Source: Lithobates sylvaticus | Lineage: Eukaryota; Chordata; Amphibia; Anura; Ranidae | Direction: 5' to 3' | Length of the DNA stretch: 64,000 nt | Assembly (NCBI GenBank): GCA_028564925.1 | Contig: CM053031.1 | Location: 161,736,726 to 161,800,725, forward strand | Part shown: positions 49,674 to 61,873 of the stretch, in pieces | Layout: each line of letters begins with the position of its first letter | Numbering within the stretch: position 1 is the first letter of the stretch | Position numbers and translations under genes: made by a program | Notes under the pieces: generated by a model | The model's database searches: none | Told to the model about the DNA's origin: nothing | The model's input: only the letters and a program-made list of their open reading frames with translations

Positions 49674-50028
49674 TGTTGGAAGAGTTTTAATGTTTATCGT
49701 GTGACTCTTTTATCTAAAATGGAGACTGATAATTCTAAAATGGCTTCTAAGGACACGTTGCTTTAACTTGTTTTCTTATCTATTGTTTTAACTAATTGCC
49801 TAAGGCCAAAAAAACACAGGCTTTGTTATATAAGGGAATAAGATTGTAAGGAGCTCGCTGTGTATTGGCAATAAAGCTGTTATGCATCATGAGCCACCAG
49901 TGAGCTTTTAGCCAATAGGATTCTTTTTGTTGATCTCATAAAAGAAAGTTGCATCCTGTATTCTGATATGGCTTCTGCATTTTCCCTCAAACGTGTAAGA
50001 AGTTCATCCTTTTGTATTGACACAATTT
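49674..50028 (+). repeat. 3' LTR of the retrovirus-like fossil
   Basis: It begins TGTTGGAAG directly after a purine tract ('aagaggagggaa'). 'gttatataaggg' (about 49837) is TATA-like and 'ggcaataaagctg' (about 49866) carries AATAAA. The right edge near 'attgacaca' is approximate. Confidence 0.65.
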
Positions 50029-50087
50029 AAATTAAATTGTCTGCTTTTCAATACATCTGGAGTATGACTGATCACAGGAGAAGAATA

Positions 50088-50622
50088 TTCTTAACACTTT
50101 TGTTGCCAGAGTTAGACATTAATGGCTGTGTGTTGAGTTATTTTGAGGGGACAAAACATTTACACTGTTATGCTGCTGTACGCACGATCGGAAATTCCGT
50201 CAGCAAAAGTCCAATGAGAGCTTTTGGTCGGAAACTGCGACCGTGTGTATGCTCCATCGGACTTTTGCTGGTGGAATACCAGACAGAAAAAGATTGAGAG
50301 CAGGTTCTCAATTGTTCAGTTGAAAAAAGTTTCGATTGGAAATTTCGAATGTCTGTACCAATTCCAATGTGCAAAATTCCTACGCATGCTTAGAAGCATT
50401 AAACTTTATTTTCTCGGCTCGTCGTAATGTTGTACGTCACCGCGTTCTTGACGGTCGAAAGTTCAGCAAACCTTTGTGTGACTGTGTGTATGCAAGCCAA
50501 GCTTGAGCAGAATTCTGTCGCAAAAACATATAAGATTTTTCCAAAAGAAAATCTGCTCATGTGTACGCGGCATCACTACTACTACTTTACATTGTAGAAA
50601 AGTGTAATTTCTTCAGTGTGTG
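50088..50622. mobile_element. Tc1-like TIR fragment split by a MITE
   Basis: 'acattaatggctgtgtgttg' (about 50114) and 'ctactactttacattgtag' with 'tttcttcagtg' (50577-50619) match the long TIR of the 7484-8842 family at 8689-8775. The MITE 50170-50573 sits between them. The outer TIR tip is lost in a TG repeat. Confidence 0.7.
50170..50573. mobile_element. MITE with 'tgtacgcacg/gtgtacgcggcat' ends
   Basis: The left end 'atgctgctgtacgcacgatc' and right end 'catgtgtacgcggcat' are inverted and related to the 31483-31886 MITE. The interior has 'gaaattccgtc' and 'cggacttttgctg' words. About 404 bp, the same length as the 31483 copy. No ORF. Confidence 0.8.
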
Positions 50623-50690
50623 TGTGTGTATGTGTATATATATATATATATATATATGTGTATGTATATAATATATATGTACATACACCT
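50617..50690. repeat. TG/TA microsatellite
   Basis: (TG)n and (TA)n stretches just right of the Tc1 TIR fragment. Confidence 0.9.
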
Positions 50691-51361
50691 GTATATAGTA
50701 CAGAACACTGGGAATGTGCCCTGTATGGCATGACTTCCAGTACTCTCTAGATTTATAAAATTGTATTAGGGACCTGGGATTTTGGTGGTTCAAAAAGGCT
50801 TGAGTGGGAAGAACCTCTAAACCCAGACTACCAGGACTGAAGGAGTTAAGTCCCAGGGTAGAGAGGCTTAAAAGGAAGCAAAGGGAAATCAGGGCCAGAA
50901 GCAGTGGCGGCCCGTCCATAGGGCTCCCCCCCCCCCTCCAGGCGGTCACAAAAATATATATAAAACAATTTTTTTTTTAACTGGCCCTTTAAAAAAAAAA
51001 TACCAAAAAAGGTCCTTAAGTGCATTGTGTTCGGACGCCAGACACAGTGCACTTATGGGAGGCGCCACGTCTATGCAATCATGAGATTGCAGATACGGCG
51101 CTTCATTTTTGGGGTTTTATCCCGCCTTGCAGTGCTTTCCGAAGCGCAGAGTAGCTTCCGCCCGGCACTCGTAGTATCTATTACTACGGCCAGGCGGTTT
51201 GATTGACATCTCAGTTTAATGTCACGTCCCACAGGAAGATAAGAGGAACAGACCCCTCCATCACCGCTGTGGAAGGAGACACCTCAGGAGAGGACAACAG
51301 CAAAGTAAGTACTGCTGTGTGTGCTCCCATGGAGAACTGGGAGGGGGGGTTTGATGTGACA
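50691..51361. other. No gene recognised
   Basis: 'gcagtggcggcccgtcc' at about 50902 may be one end of a short DNA element, and 'ctagggacgccactg' at about 58487 has the matching style, but they are too far apart to pair safely. Nothing else was seen. Confidence 0.4.
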
Positions 51362-51563
51362 CAGGCAGGCTGCATTTGGTGGAACACAGGCTGTACTTGG
51401 TGGGACACAGGATGCATTTGGTGAGACTCAGGCTGTATTTGGTTGGACACAGGCTGCATTTGGTGAGACACAGGCTACATTTGGTGGGACACAGGCTGCA
51501 TTTGGTGGGACACAGGCTGAATTTTGTGGGACAGGCTGCATTTTATGTGACACAGGCTGCATG
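51362..51563. repeat. 21-bp minisatellite
   Basis: About nine or ten units built on 'tttggtgggacacaggctgca'. Confidence 0.9.
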
Positions 51564-52044
51564 TAAGGAGGGACTCCTCTGGGGGCACCTGCTGCAAGGA
51601 CGGACTCCGCTGCTGACACCTGATGGCATCTGGTGGCCAACGACGTGGCTAGTGACACGCTTAGAGCTCCCACTGATTCTGCATTATGATGAGTTGAATG
51701 ATTTCATTTTATATTACAATGTAATAATAGAAATAATGTGCTTCAATCATCCTGACACCATAACAATCATGGTCCCTGGATGATTAAAGTGCTGACACCA
51801 GGTGTTTGGAATATCTTTATCTGCTGATTGTTAAACTTTCTAGAATACACATATTTCTATTGTTGTGTAGGATCTGGGCCTGCTGTCTCTCCATCCCTCT
51901 CTCCCTCCATCCCTCTCTCCCTCTATCCCTCATTCATCTCAGATGCTATCTACACCACTTTAGAGCCACGCCCACTATTTCACTGAAACCACCCCCATTT
52001 TCACCAAGTGTGAGGGGTCAAAAAGGAAGTGTAACTGCCTTGAG
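51564..52044. other. No gene recognised
   Basis: Contains a short CTCCATCCCT-type repeat (about 51890-51935). Otherwise anonymous. Confidence 0.5.
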
Positions 52045-52410
52045 AAATGAGACCAGCCAGATTCCAGGCCCCAGCAGCCAGACCCTGGCCCCAGCAGCCA
52101 GGCCCCATTAGCCAGACCCCAAGACTAGCAGCCAGGCCCCAGTAGTCAGACCCCAGGCCCAGCAGCCAGACCCCAGGACCAGCTCTCCAGCCCCAGCAGC
52201 CAGACCCCAGGCCACAGCAGCCAGACTCCAGGACCAGCAGTCGGGCCCCAGCAGCCAGGTCCCAGGACCAGCAGCCAGACCCCATTACCAGCAGCCAGGG
52301 CCCAGCAGTCAGACCCCAGGGCCAGCAGCCCAGCCCCAGAAGCCAGGATCCAGCCCCAAAAGCCAGGTCCCAGGACCAGCAGCCAGTCCCAGGAGGAGCA
52401 GCAGCAAGCC
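52045..52410. repeat. About 20-bp minisatellite ('cagcagccagaccccaggcc')
   Basis: About eighteen variable units of CAGCAGCCAGACCCCAG type. Long ORFs read across it on the minus strand (138 and 91 codons) are by-products of the repeat. Confidence 0.9.
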
Positions 52411-52514
52411 TCAGCATACATTATTTAAGGTAAGTGAAGTCTTCTAGGGCTGGGCCTGGGCATCAAAGCATCAAATATTAATATAACGTTGTTTATTTTT
52501 ACTATTGTTCAGCG

Positions 52515-52785
52515 GCACTCTATTATAGTCTCTCGTGGGGCCTGGAGGGGTCTCTTTCTATCAGAACCTCTCCAATGTTAACACAGAGGGCCTCTGTTAG
52601 ATCGACCTACCTCCAGGTCCCATTGGACTCTGTTGTAGTTTCCAATGGAGCCTGGTGGAGGCTCTTTCTAACATAGACTCTCAAATGGACACGGAGAGAG
52701 GACCTCTGTTAGAGAGACCCCCCTCCAGGATCAGTTAGATCCCATTGTAGTCTCTAATGGGGCCTGGTGGTGCTCTTTCTAACAT
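52515..52785. repeat. About 130-bp tandem repeat, 2+ copies
   Basis: Phrases 'ttgtagt(c/t)tc(t/c)(c/a)(g/a)tgg', 'ctctttcta(a/t)' and 'gacctctgttaga' recur at about 52515, 52628 and 52755. The copies have diverged. Confidence 0.7.
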
Positions 52786-52940
52786 TTAAATTGATATTCC
52801 TATCGCACTTATTCCTGGTATTTGTGGCTCGTAACAAAATGGCGGGTGCTGCATGCGATTACCAGTCGGGTCCTGGAAACATCAAACAAACGTACATATT
52901 CGCCAGCACACCATGGATCGATGAAACTTCGTCCAAAAAA

Positions 52941-53102
52941 AGGTTTTTAATGAAAAAAATGACATCACAAAGATATAAGGTGCAACGTTTCGGAGCCGCG
53001 CAGGACCCCTTCATCAGGCATGTGATGACGAAGGGGTCCTGCGCGGCTCCGAAACGTTGCACCTTATATTTTTGTGATGTCATTTTTTTCATTAAAAACC
53101 TT
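52941..53102. other. Long hairpin with 'acgtttcgg' arms
   Basis: The left arm starts 'aggtttttaatgaaaaaaat' at 52941 and the right arm ends with its complement near 53102. Arms are about 72-75 bp, nearly perfect, with a loop of under 15 nt near 53016-53024. Inside each arm is 'caacgtttcggagccgcgc', a phrase of the kind that ends AT-rich frog repeats. Confidence 0.85.
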
Positions 53103-53670
53103 CCCTTCCCTTTTTCAGGACACTTCTCAGCACATCCTGTCTCGGTCATAAGGCCACGACCATAAATATATATATAGGTATACATACAGTATATATATAT
53201 ATATATATAAGTTGTGCATGTTTCTGAAATTTGGTTTATATTTTAAAAAATTTCAGAACCTGAATTATGATTGAGCTGTCCGTGTTCTAAAAAGTAATTC
53301 CGCTGCATTTCTTTATCTGGTGGATTTCTAAAGTATGCTTCAGTTGGGGATGTTTCTGGCATGTTGCATACTCCATAATATTGCCAGGTACACTACTCTG
53401 CTGCAGGACATTGATCTTGAGGATTAAGACCATATTTTTACACCAGAGGTGTCACAGAATCCACGTGGCAATGGATGCTGTCAGTAGTTAATTGAGAAGT
53501 AATTTGCAAGGTGACCTACATTTTTGATAAGCTGTCATATAGTTATTAATATAATGATGGTACGATGGCACCTTTGTATCATCCTTATGTTTACCCTGTG
53601 CACCTCTCCTGTTAAAGTGATTGTAAATGCATTTTTTTTTTACTGAGACCAGGAAGTGGCTATAGAGATA

Positions 53671-54032
53671 AGATGCACATGAGGGAAGGGAAAAAGCAGG
53701 CATCTTGTAGCACAATTTATTAAAAGATAAAAATTATATAAACAGCAATGGTACTCACAAGTGGGTGTGGTGGGGGATTATGACAGTTTGCAATGGATGG
53801 GAAGTCCAAGTGTGAAACGGGAGCTATGGTCTTTATCCATTATAGGAAGAAGGCAAACCATATAGAGGAAGCAAAATCAGCCTGACCATATCTTCCGGTT
53901 CACACTTGGACTTCACATCCCCCCCACACCTGCTTGTGAGTGCCATTGCTGTTTATATAATTTTTTTATCTTTTAATATATTGTGCTACACGATGCCTGC
54001 TTGGTGCTTTTTTCCCTTCCCTCTTGCATTTC
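53671..54032. other. Imperfect inverted repeat, about 150-bp arms
   Basis: The left arm has 'gggaaaaagcaggcatc', 'ttatataaacagcaatgg' and 'ggaagtccaagtgtg'. The right arm has 'cacttggacttcac', 'ccattgctgtttatataa' and 'gatgcctgcttggtgc'. Spacer is about 60 bp. Together with 36168-37321 and 52941-53102 it is the third long palindrome of the window. Confidence 0.8.
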
Positions 54033-54578
54033 AGATTGTGGATTCCCAGCCACTTCCAAAGGCAGCTTTGCAAGCATCCATATGGTGTTAGCCATTCTTT
54101 TTATTATTGACATTTAGTCCTATATCTCCGGGAATAAGACTTTTTTTTTTCTTTTCTTTTGGCTGTTTATTTTAATCAGTTACTTAATTATATCCTATGA
54201 CCACGGGATTGGCACAGGATAGCACTGTAGTGTGTTGTGTTAGGATGCACATGAGCACATCGCTGGATCGAATAAGGGCTCACATAAGTATAAGGGGGTT
54301 GATGGGGGAGGAAACAAACTATTTAAGTGTAATGCAAGCATGGCCGCCATCAGGGGGGGACAGCCGATACAACTGTAAGGGGCCAGAGTGTCTGGAGGGC
54401 CCAACCAGGCCAGGAGAAGGCAGGAGCTGGTGAAGGGGAGCTGTGTTGTGCACTACAGAAACAATCTCGGCATCCTCTGCTGCTCTGTGTCATTGTGCTC
54501 AGACATCGAGCTCTTTACTGCCACCTCTGGCTACTAGGTGCATGTACACCCCTCATGTGTTCTGCCTCTACTGTTCTA

Positions 54579-56199
<1,621 letters not shown>

Positions 56200-56201
56200 T
56201 A

Positions 56202-56887
56202 TGTACTGTGATCGACTGCAGCTCTTCTGTGTCTCAGCAACATGTCAGCTTTGTGAAAACAAGAGCTGGGACTATAAAGGTATAAAGACCTCCTTTACAA
56301 GTAGGGGCTGTGAACGAGAAGGGAGGGGGGCCTTTTGTGTGCAGGGAGGGGCCAGAGATTTGTGTGTCAGTGGTGCACCAACGGTGGAGGGGGGGCGGTC
56401 CGCTCCGGGTGCCACACAGTGGGGAGGGGGTGTCAGCAGGGTCGGAGCAACCATACCTCCTTGCAGGGGCGGGCTGGGCCAGGGCAGAGATAACTTTGCC
56501 CCCCAGACCGCTCTGATGATCAGTAAAAAAGACTGCACCACTTATGCCGCCCGCAGCAGTCATGGCAGTAGAAGCAGTAAAATCTAGCTTTCCTGGGAGT
56601 CGGGCTGTATCTGCTTGTAGCCCGTCCCATTGCCACTGTATTTCTAGCTCCTCCCCCACTCGGCCACCTGTCCAATCCGACATTCCTCATCCCACTTGTT
56701 TCCACCCAAACTCCGTCCACACTCCAAGCCTTCTGCATGCACTAGGCTCAGCCTACCTGTGGAGACCAGCCTGAGGGGGAAGCTTCATCTTTTTTGTGAG
56801 CTATTTGCACAGCCCCCCTCTCTTCACCGACCTCTTTTTGCTTTGCCTCTACTTTTCTCTCTCATATCTCACTCCCCCTGTGCGAAC
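56202..56887. other. No gene recognised
   Basis: G-rich and C-rich sequence without TIRs or coding signal. ORFs of 60-150 codons on both strands look like composition effects. Confidence 0.5.
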
Positions 56888-57420
56888 TGGGGGGGGGGGG
56901 GGGGTTGTGCAGACTGGGGAGGGGGATTGTGTAAACTGGGGAAGGGGGGATTGTGCAAACTGGGAGGGGGATTGTGCAGACTGGGGAGACGGGGATTGTG
57001 CAGCCTGGGTAGAGGGGGATTATGCAAACTGGGGGGGTTGTGAAGACTGGGGGTGAGTGGGGATTGTGCAAACTGGGGGGGGGGGGGGGGGTTGTGCAGA
57101 CTGGGGACAGGAGGGATTGTGCAGACTGGGGAGTGGGGGGATTGTGCAGACTGGAGGGAAGGGGGATTGTGAAAAACTGGGAGGGGTGATTGTGCAGACT
57201 GGGGGAGGGGGGTAATTGTGCAGACTGGGGAGGGGGATTGTGTAAACTGAGGGGGGATTGGGCAGACTGGGCGGGGAATTGTGCAGACTAGGGGGAAGAG
57301 CAGAGTGCAAACTGTGGGGGGGGGGGGGGGGTAGGGGGGATTGGGCAGACGGGGGTGCAGCCTGGGGGTAAGAGAGATTGAACAGACTGGGAAGAATTGT
57401 GCAGAATGGGAGTGGGTGGA
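56888..57420. repeat. About 22-bp G-rich minisatellite
   Basis: More than twenty variable units built on 'gggattgtgcagactgggga', with G runs up to about 16. The C-rich strand reads as a proline-rich ORF (up to 232 codons) that I reject as a gene. G-quadruplex potential is high. Confidence 0.9.
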
Positions 57421-57872
57421 GAACTGAGAGCAGCACAGAGGAAACTCCTGGAGTCTTGGAGGCAGGGTACACCGGGGAGTCGGGACGCACGTGACTGGCT
57501 CAGGTTGTGGGGCTAGATGCTGGTTTGCAACAACTTGACCCCAGATGCTAGCTGCTACACGGGACAATCATGGCATCTGGGACCCTGGGCAACCCACTAG
57601 AGATGCAGGCCAATCGACCCAGGTGATCACACTAATATCCCCCTGCCAGGCAAGTAAGAGAAGCCAGGTGGCTGAACTTTTGCCATCACTGTTGGGCTCC
57701 AGGACTCAGGGCCGGTTCACATGATGAATCACACAGGATCACACTGTGCGTTCCTGTGAGATTCACATGTTTTCCAGGTGCAGTACAATTCCAGTCCATT
57801 CATTTGATGCACAGGAACTGGATTGTGTGGTACTACTGTACCATACGATCCAATGCAGGTAAACGCATTACA
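57421..57872. other. No gene recognised
   Basis: 'gggccggttcacatgatgaa' at about 57709 resembles the tip of a MITE of the 'ttcacact' style. Nothing else. Confidence 0.4.
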
Positions 57873-58290
57873 TTTGGGGCCATAGGTATGGAGGCTGTGT
57901 AATGTATAGGGGTCCAAAGGTGTGGGAGCTGTGTAATGTGAAGGGGTCCAGAGGTATGGGATTAGTGTAATGTGAAGGGGTCCAGAGATGTGGGGGCTGT
58001 ATAATGTGAAGGAGTCCAGAGGTATGGGGGCTGTGTAATGTAAAGGGGTCCAGAGATGTGGGGGCTGTGTAATGTGAAGGGGTCCAGAGGTATGGGGGCT
58101 GTGTAATGTATAGGGGTCCAGAGATGTGGGGGCTGTGTAATGTAAAGGGGTCCAGAGATGTGGGGGCTGTGTATTGTGAAGGGATCCAGAAGTATGGGGG
58201 CTGTGTAATGTAAAGGGGTCCAAAGGTGTGCAGGCTGTGGAATTTGAAGGGGTCCAGAGGTACGGGGGCTGTGTAATGTAAAGGGGGACT
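57873..58290. repeat. 34-bp minisatellite
   Basis: About twelve units built on 'ggggtccagagatgtggggg' plus 'ctgtgtaatgtaaa'. Confidence 0.95.
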
Positions 58291-58559
58291 TCCTACATGT
58301 TACCTGCAGTTATAGCTGCAGTCCTATAGATTTCTATTAGGTTGTGCAGTTTTTCTGCATTTTCTGAAAGCGCACCAAAAGTCCCACATGCTGCATCTTT
58401 GGCGCACTTTCAGAAAACAGGAAAAAACATTTTTTTAGGGGGGAGGGTGACACCATGTTTTACTGCACCAGGTGACACTAACACCCTAGGGACGCCACTG
58501 GCAGTAGCACATAATAAATGTGCAGCTGCCAGTTACATGTATTTCTGTCTGGAACCAGC

Positions 58560-59320
58560 TACGAGTGAGGGGGCTGATGTATATACAGAAGGGGGGGCTG
58601 ACATATATACAGGAGAGAGGGGGGCTGACATATATACAGGAGTGCGGGGGGCTGACATACATACATGAGTGAGGGGGGATGACATATATACAGGAGTGAG
58701 GAGGGCTGACATATATATATATATATAGGGTGAGGGGGGCTGACTAATATATAGGAGTAAGGGGGACTGACATATATACAGGAGTGAGGAGGGCTGACAT
58801 ATATATACAGGAGTGGGGGGGCTGACATATATACAGGAGTGAGGGGGGTGCTGAGTGCATACAGGAGTGAGGGCTGACATATATATATATATATACACAG
58901 GAGTGGGCTGACATATATACAGGAGTGAGGGGGTGCTGAGTGCGTACAGGAGTGAGGGGGGCTGACATATATGCAAAAGTGGGGGGGGGTGGTGAGTGCG
59001 TACAGGAGTGAGGGGGGCTGACATATATGCAGAAGTGAGGGGGGTGCTGAGTGAGTACAGTTGTGAGGAGGGGGGCTGAGTGTGTACAGCAGTGAGGGGG
59101 CTGACATATATGCAGAAGTGAGGTGGGTGCTCAGTGTGTACAGGAGTGGGGGGGCTGACATATATACAGGAGTGGGGGGGGCTGAGTGCGTACAGTACAG
59201 GAGTGAGGCGGCTGACATATATGCAGAAGTGGGTTGGTGCTGAGTGTGTACAGGAGTGAGGGGGACTGACATATGTGCAGAAGTGAGGGGGGGGTGCTGA
59301 GTGCGTACAGGTGTGAGGAG
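58560..59320. repeat. About 27-bp minisatellite, left part
   Basis: More than twenty units built on 'gctgacatatatacaggagt' plus 'gaggggg', alternating with a 'gctgagtgcgtacaggagtg' variant. It continues at 60123 after a solo LTR. Minus-strand ORFs of up to 269 codons are by-products. Confidence 0.95.
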
Positions 59321-60126
59321 TGTCGTGGATATTCCACCACACTCTTGCGCTAATAAGTGCCCTTCAATCTAAAGATATAATGTGCCTTCTGATCATATGC
59401 CCCCCTGGTTACAGACATTACCACAGTCTCACGTCATCATCTCAGCATCGGCCCCCCTTCTCTGAACCAGCTTCCTTCTTTTTATTCACAGACAACAAAA
59501 GGAATTACAAAGGATTGTGACCTCACAGGAAATTGAATGACCATATAAGGATTTGAAACAATATAATACAATGCAATGGACAGACACAGACAGCCAATCA
59601 GACACTTGTTTTCCTTCAAAAGAACCAATCATAGACATGTATACATTTAAATAGGCTTAGCAAACTGACATGCACAAACTGACTAAATGATTCAATCACC
59701 AATGACTACAATTCCGTTGATAGTAATCCTTAGTACACATTGTTCCAAAGAACAATGTATACCTGGATTATGCTACCTTCCCTGTGGATGGAAGCTTATC
59801 TGCAGATGTATGCTGCCAATCCCAGCATGTGCTGATCAGACACAGCAGAGACAATGAGCGCACATCTGCACACAACAGACCTTTGCAGAGCAAACATATG
59901 CCCCCCGGACGAACGTCTGTGCAATGCACAGGGGCCCCTTCGCCGGCGGACATACCCCCACTCCGCAAACACCTCTTTCCAATCCCAGGAAGTTATCCAC
60001 TACTTAACAGGTCTCAACCAGCACCAGTCTGTCCCAGTCAGCTCTTTAGAGCATGCTGGGATAGAACGAAAACTGGGGGACTCTTATGACAAAAATACAT
60101 CTTCATAAAATTTTCCACAACAGGAG
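59317..60126. mobile_element. Solo LTR with GGAG target duplication
   Basis: 802 bp from TGTCGTGGA (59321) to CCACAACA (60122), flanked by GGAG on both sides (59317-59320, 60123-60126). Tips are inverted. No internal region or second LTR. A solo LTR arises by recombination between the two LTRs of a full element. Family unknown; a 4-bp duplication fits gamma-type retroviruses and others. It interrupts the 27-bp minisatellite cleanly. Whole as an LTR. Confidence 0.8.
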
Positions 60127-60222
60127 GGGGATGCTGAGTGCATACAGGTGTGGGGGGGGGGGGGGCTGATATATATGCAGGTGTGAAGGGAGGTGCTGAG
60201 TGCATACAGGTGTGAGGGGGGC
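60123..60222. repeat. About 27-bp minisatellite, right part
   Basis: Continuation of the 58560 array beyond the solo LTR: 'gctgagtgcatacaggtgtg' units. Confidence 0.9.
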
Positions 60223-60234
60223 TGATTTTGTGGC

Positions 60235-60532
60235 TAGGCCATTATTTGCAATACTGCACTGCGTTACTTTAACTAACAATTGCGCAGACATGCAACGGTG
60301 TACCCAAATAAAATGTATGTTATTTTTTTTACCACAAATAGAACTTTCTTTTGGTGGTATTTGATGACCACTGCGTTTTTTATTTTTTGCACTCTAAACA
60401 AAAAGAGACTGACAATTTTGAACAAAAAACTATATTTTTTAGGTTCTGCTATAAAACATATCTACTAAAAAAATTAAAAAGTCTAATTTCTTCATGAATT
60501 TAGGCCAACATGTATTCTGTTACATGTTCAGG
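60235..60532. mobile_element. piggyBac-like MITE fragment
   Basis: It has 'ccattatttgcaatactgcac', 'actttcttttggtggtattt' and 'catgaatttaggccaacatg' of the ranid family. The outer end is lost in the minisatellite; the inner end stops near 60530 at Tc1 sequence. Confidence 0.6.
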
Positions 60533-60655
60533 GTGATGTGCAGTGTTAGTTTTCCGCCACACATAGTGTTTTGGCTTTAGGCCAAAGAGTTAAATTTTGG
60601 TTTTATCTGACCAGAGCACCCTCTTCCACATGTTTGCTGTGTTCCCCACATGTCG

Positions 60656-60990
60656 TCAATGGCAAACAGGACTTCTTATGGCTTTTTTTTCCAACAATGG
60701 CTTTCTTCTTGCCACTCTTCCATAAAGGCCAGATTTGTGGAGTGCACGACTAATAGTTGTCCTGTGGACGAATTCCCCCACCTGAGCTGTGGATCTCTGC
60801 AGCTCCTCCAGAGTTATCATGGGTCTTTTGGCTGCTTCCCTGATTAATGCTCTTTTTGCCCGGCCTGTCAATTTAGGTGGACGGCCATGTCTTGGTAGGT
60901 TTGCAGTTGTGCCATACTCTTTCCATTTTCAGATGATGGATTGAACATTGCTCCGTGAGATGTTTAAAGCCTGGGATATTTTTTTATGAC
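60656..60990 (-). pseudogene. Tc1-like transposase N-terminal fragment
   Basis: The longest open piece (60656-60871) reads 'MTGRAKRALIREAAKRPMIT', 'LEELQRSTAQVGEFVHRTT', 'ISRALHKSGLYGRVARRKPL'. This is the second helix-turn-helix and linker of a DD34E Tc1 transposase, comparable to residues 65-120 of the 54798-55820 gene. Upstream sequence carries the first helix-turn-helix out of frame or with stops. The catalytic core is not found; only a 'dehvlwsd'-like remnant near 60600 is suggested. Confidence 0.7.
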
Positions 60991-61290
60991 TTAAAGTGGA
61001 GAAAAAAAATGCATTAATGTGCAATTACTTACCTTATTATGCCTGTTGCTATGTGGTCCCTCAAAATCTGCCTCCTTCGCCTGGGATCCTGATGTCACTT
61101 CCCTTAACGCAGGAAGGGAGGTCGCCTCTCCCCCCTCCCTCTAGGCAATCATCTGGGACACATAACAGGTCCCAGATGATTGCGTGGCCAGTCATGGCTT
61201 GCGCATGCGCAGTGGGTGCCCGGCTGTGAAGCCGCAGCCGGGCGCCCACAGTTAAAATGACGGTGCCGCCAAGCGGAGGGGGAGACACAC
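60991..61290. mobile_element. MITE-like insertion with NRF1-type site
   Basis: It starts TTAAAGTGGAG at 60991. It contains the hairpin 'gcaatcatctggga' with its complement (61144-61182) and TGCGCATGCGCA at 61200-61211. The right edge is uncertain. Confidence 0.45.
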
Positions 61291-61555
61291 AGGTGACTAA
61301 TTAGGTGACATCTGAAGGCAATTGGTTCCACTAGATTTTAGTTAGAGGTATCAGAGTAAAGGGGGCTGAATACAAATGCACGCCACACTTTTCAGATATT
61401 TATTTGTAAAAAAAATTTAAAACCATTTATCGATTCCTTTACACTTCACAATTATGTGCCACTTTGTGTTGGTCTATCACATAAAATCTTAATAAAATAC
61501 ATTTATGTTTTCGGTTGTAACATGACAAAATGTGGAAAATTTCAAGGTGTATGAA

Positions 61556-61873
61556 CACTACTACTGTTCATAGTAAATTTTCTGAAAAAAAAATAGAAAA
61601 AGAGATTTATTAATTTTAAACACATCCCATTTTTTTGCTGTAATGACTTTGGTGATCTTCACTAACCTGTTTATTTATTTTTTTGCAGATGATCATGTTG
61701 GGACAACAGTATCCACATCTGTTCTGGAGGATGTTTAGTGCTTCCTATTGGTCCACTGCAAAAAAAAAAAAAAAACAAGAAGACCACTGTTACATTTGTT
61801 TTTTTTTTTTCTGTTGCAACATTTTTTTTTTCAAGAACTTTCACATTTTCAAATGTGGTCTTTTAAACCTGCG
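61556..61873. other. No gene recognised
   Basis: A- and T-runs only. Confidence 0.5.

Larger units (their letters stand above)
60533..61555 (-). mobile_element. Second Tc1-like remnant, interrupted by a MITE
   Basis: Coding-like minus-strand sequence (60560-60990) and a right flank (about 61293-61555, 'gccactttgtgttggtctat', 'gttgtaacatgacaaaatg') belong to a different Tc1 family from the other copies here. A TTAA-starting MITE (about 60991-61290) sits between. The left part of the element is absent, so it is truncated. Confidence 0.7.

Noticed and set aside
52001-52421. Minus-strand ORFs of 138 and 91 codons (GCWSWDLA-type)
   Set aside because: By-products of the 20-bp minisatellite.
56869-57567. 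Minus-strand proline-rich ORF of 232 codons
   Set aside because: It is the complement of a G-rich minisatellite; composition alone explains the open frame.
58533-59342. Minus-strand ORF of 269 codons (and a 237-codon partner)
   Set aside because: It is read entirely from the 27-bp minisatellite; the product is a YMSAPLTPV-type repeat with no domain.
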